Assembly (NCBI RefSeq): GCF_012273895.1
Contig: NC_052104.1
Location: 5,766,001 to 5,830,000, forward strand
Direction: 5' to 3'
Source: Zerene cesonia
Taxonomy: Eukaryota; Arthropoda; Insecta; Lepidoptera; Pieridae
DNA length: 64,000 nt
Part shown: positions 63,189 through 64,000 of the stretch, one piece after another
Position numbering within the stretch: position 1 is the first letter of the stretch
How the letters are laid out: each line of letters opens with the position of its first letter
Made by a program: the position numbers and the translations under genes
The notes under the pieces: generated by a model
The model's input: the letters and a program-made list of their open reading frames with translations, nothing else
Databases searched by the model: none
What the model was told of the DNA's origin: nothing

Positions 63189-63337
63189 CAACTCATGCTG
63201 TTTAATTTTTAGTTTTATAGCATTGAAATGCTTAATAAATGAGAAATTTTGAAAGAATAGAAAAAATTTGATCACGAGGCAGGATTCGAACCTGCGTATC
63301 TTGCCTAACCGTAGCAACGGTTGCAACTCATGCTGTT
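63189..63337 (-). mobile_element. 5'-truncated tRNA-derived SINE with 14-bp target duplication
   Basis: CAACTCATGCTGTT occurs at 63189-63202 and again at 63324-63337, bracketing a 121-bp insert. On the minus strand the insert contains a perfect tRNA T-arm, GCAGG-TTCGAAT-CCTGC (63279-63295), including an exact B box, followed by CTCGTGATCA and an AT-rich tail. The acceptor 5' strand and A box are absent, so it is not a functional tRNA but a truncated SINE integrated by a LINE-type mechanism. The exact duplication indicates a fairly recent event. Confidence 0.7.
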
Positions 63338-63713
63338 GTCTACAATAAAAAGGTAAAAAAGCGCATTGAATGTATTGAACAACATTATGAATGACTTGTG
63401 AATTTCGAATATATAACTGATTATATAAAACCACAACACGTAATTCGCATACAAATTTCACAAGCAAAAGCAACATTTCACAAAGAATCTAAGATCGGAA
63501 ACTCAAACATTTAAAATAATCTCTATCAATTTTCTTATTAATTTTGTGAGTGCAAAAGCGTTACTTTCATAGCTATTTTAATGGGTAATTTTCATAAACA
63601 AACTTGGGAATCCGGGGTAGGAGGGTCGGGAAAGGCGCGGGTTCCTTTCCAAGATAGAAAACAGCTCCAGCATCGTATAATGGGTTTTTGGAATGGCGTC
63701 GTCCGTCTTGACA

Positions 63714-63741
63714 CCCCCATCCCCCGCCCCGGCCCACCCCC
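63714..63741 (-). other. G-quadruplex-type tract on minus strand
   Basis: Five runs of C on the plus strand (63714-18, 63721-25, 63727-30, 63733-35, 63737-41), separated by one or two bases, make five G-runs of 3-5 on the minus strand, well inside the usual G-quadruplex definition. It sits in a GC-rich block at about 63605-63800. Frames on both strands there have no recognised product. Confidence 0.5.
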
Positions 63742-64000
63742 TGCGCGAGAGAGGATGAATTCTTATTTCCTCATCTCGGAGGCGTCCGGTGCAAACCCTC
63801 CATGAAGATTGCCTTTTTCTCGTACAACCTTCGTATAACATAACAATGGCTTGTTTTCAATTTCGTTTCGCGCTTTCCGTCGGTTTCCTAATGTAATATG
63901 TATCTATTTGTTTTGTATTTTTTTCAGTGCAAGGTCGGCGTTTTTGTATAAAATAAAAAATTGTAAATACATAATATTATCGTAAATATTAGAACCAATA

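Larger units (their letters stand above)
48668..64000. other. Gene-poor intergenic DNA towards Ubx
   Basis: No conventional coding exon was recognised, and no Ubx exon is present. Features found are the palindrome at 49203, a foldback element (52499-52687), a GC-rich island (55436-55570), a candidate microprotein gene (58311-58520), a Helitron (59992-60193), a GC-rich 10-bp-phased motif run (61934-61997), a SINE with target duplications (63189-63337) and a G-quadruplex-type tract (63714-63741). A block at about 60870-61340 is less AT-rich than its surroundings with nothing recognisable in it. Confidence 0.5.

Noticed and set aside
63279..63295. Possible tRNA gene on the minus strand
   Set aside because: The T-arm is perfect, but the 5' acceptor strand and A box are missing and a target duplication flanks the piece, so it is a truncated SINE.
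1..64000. CRISPR arrays, operons, rRNA, bacterial or viral genes
   Set aside because: None seen. The spliced Hox gene, SINEs and Helitrons show animal nuclear DNA.

Overview
The window is eukaryotic, AT-rich, intron-bearing DNA. It carries the Hox gene abdominal-A (abd-A) and its flanks, most likely from a moth or butterfly. The lepidopteran call rests on the abd-A protein, on short Helitron-like repeats that start TCCT(A/C)CTAATATTA and end CTAG, and on a tRNA-derived SINE with a (TGA)n tail. The species cannot be named from the sequence. Two runs of exactly 1000 N (2800-3799 and 19335-20334) divide the window into three contigs.

The only protein-coding gene I can support fully is abd-A, in three coding exons. 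Exon 1 (17835-18432, minus) runs from MSSKFIIDSMLPKY to the YPWM motif. A 45-nt microexon (12492-12536, minus) encodes the TDWM-to-homeodomain linker. The terminal exon (34251-34648, plus) carries the homeodomain, the UbdA-like region and the stop codon. The splice phases fit exactly (G|AT for Asp200, G|GT for Gly215) and give a 346-residue protein. Exons 1 and 2 are on the minus strand of the middle contig while exon 3 is on the plus strand of the right contig. The simplest reading is that the middle contig (3800-19334) was scaffolded backwards. Flipped in place, exon 1 falls at 4702-5299 and the microexon at 10598-10642, both on the plus strand. Intron 1 is then 5.3 kb and intron 2 is 22.6 kb plus a gap.

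Layout: 1-2799 is gene-free DNA, probably on the Abd-B side of abd-A once corrected, with two perfect hairpins. 3800-12491 and 20335-34250 are the two parts of abd-A intron 2. 12537-17834 is intron 1 and contains a promoter-like motif cluster. 18433-19334 is the GC-rich 5' UTR and promoter side. 34649 to about 37.7 kb is the probable 3' UTR and downstream flank, with several seed matches to the Hox microRNAs iab-8 and iab-4. From about 37.7 kb to 64 kb there is no recognisable conventional gene. This should be the regulatory desert between abd-A and Ubx, since insect Hox genes share one orientation and Ubx lies 3' of abd-A. It holds a small cluster of transposable elements, a 190-bp foldback element, a 22-bp palindrome that looks like two opposed posterior-Hox sites, GC-rich islands, and a candidate 32-residue transmembrane microprotein gene (58311-58520).

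The most useful observations are the contig misorientation, the tandem splice donors 12 nt apart in the abd-A microexon, the candidate microprotein gene, the microRNA-type sites, and the Hox-type palindrome. All regulatory calls are made by eye from motifs and need comparative and transcript data.
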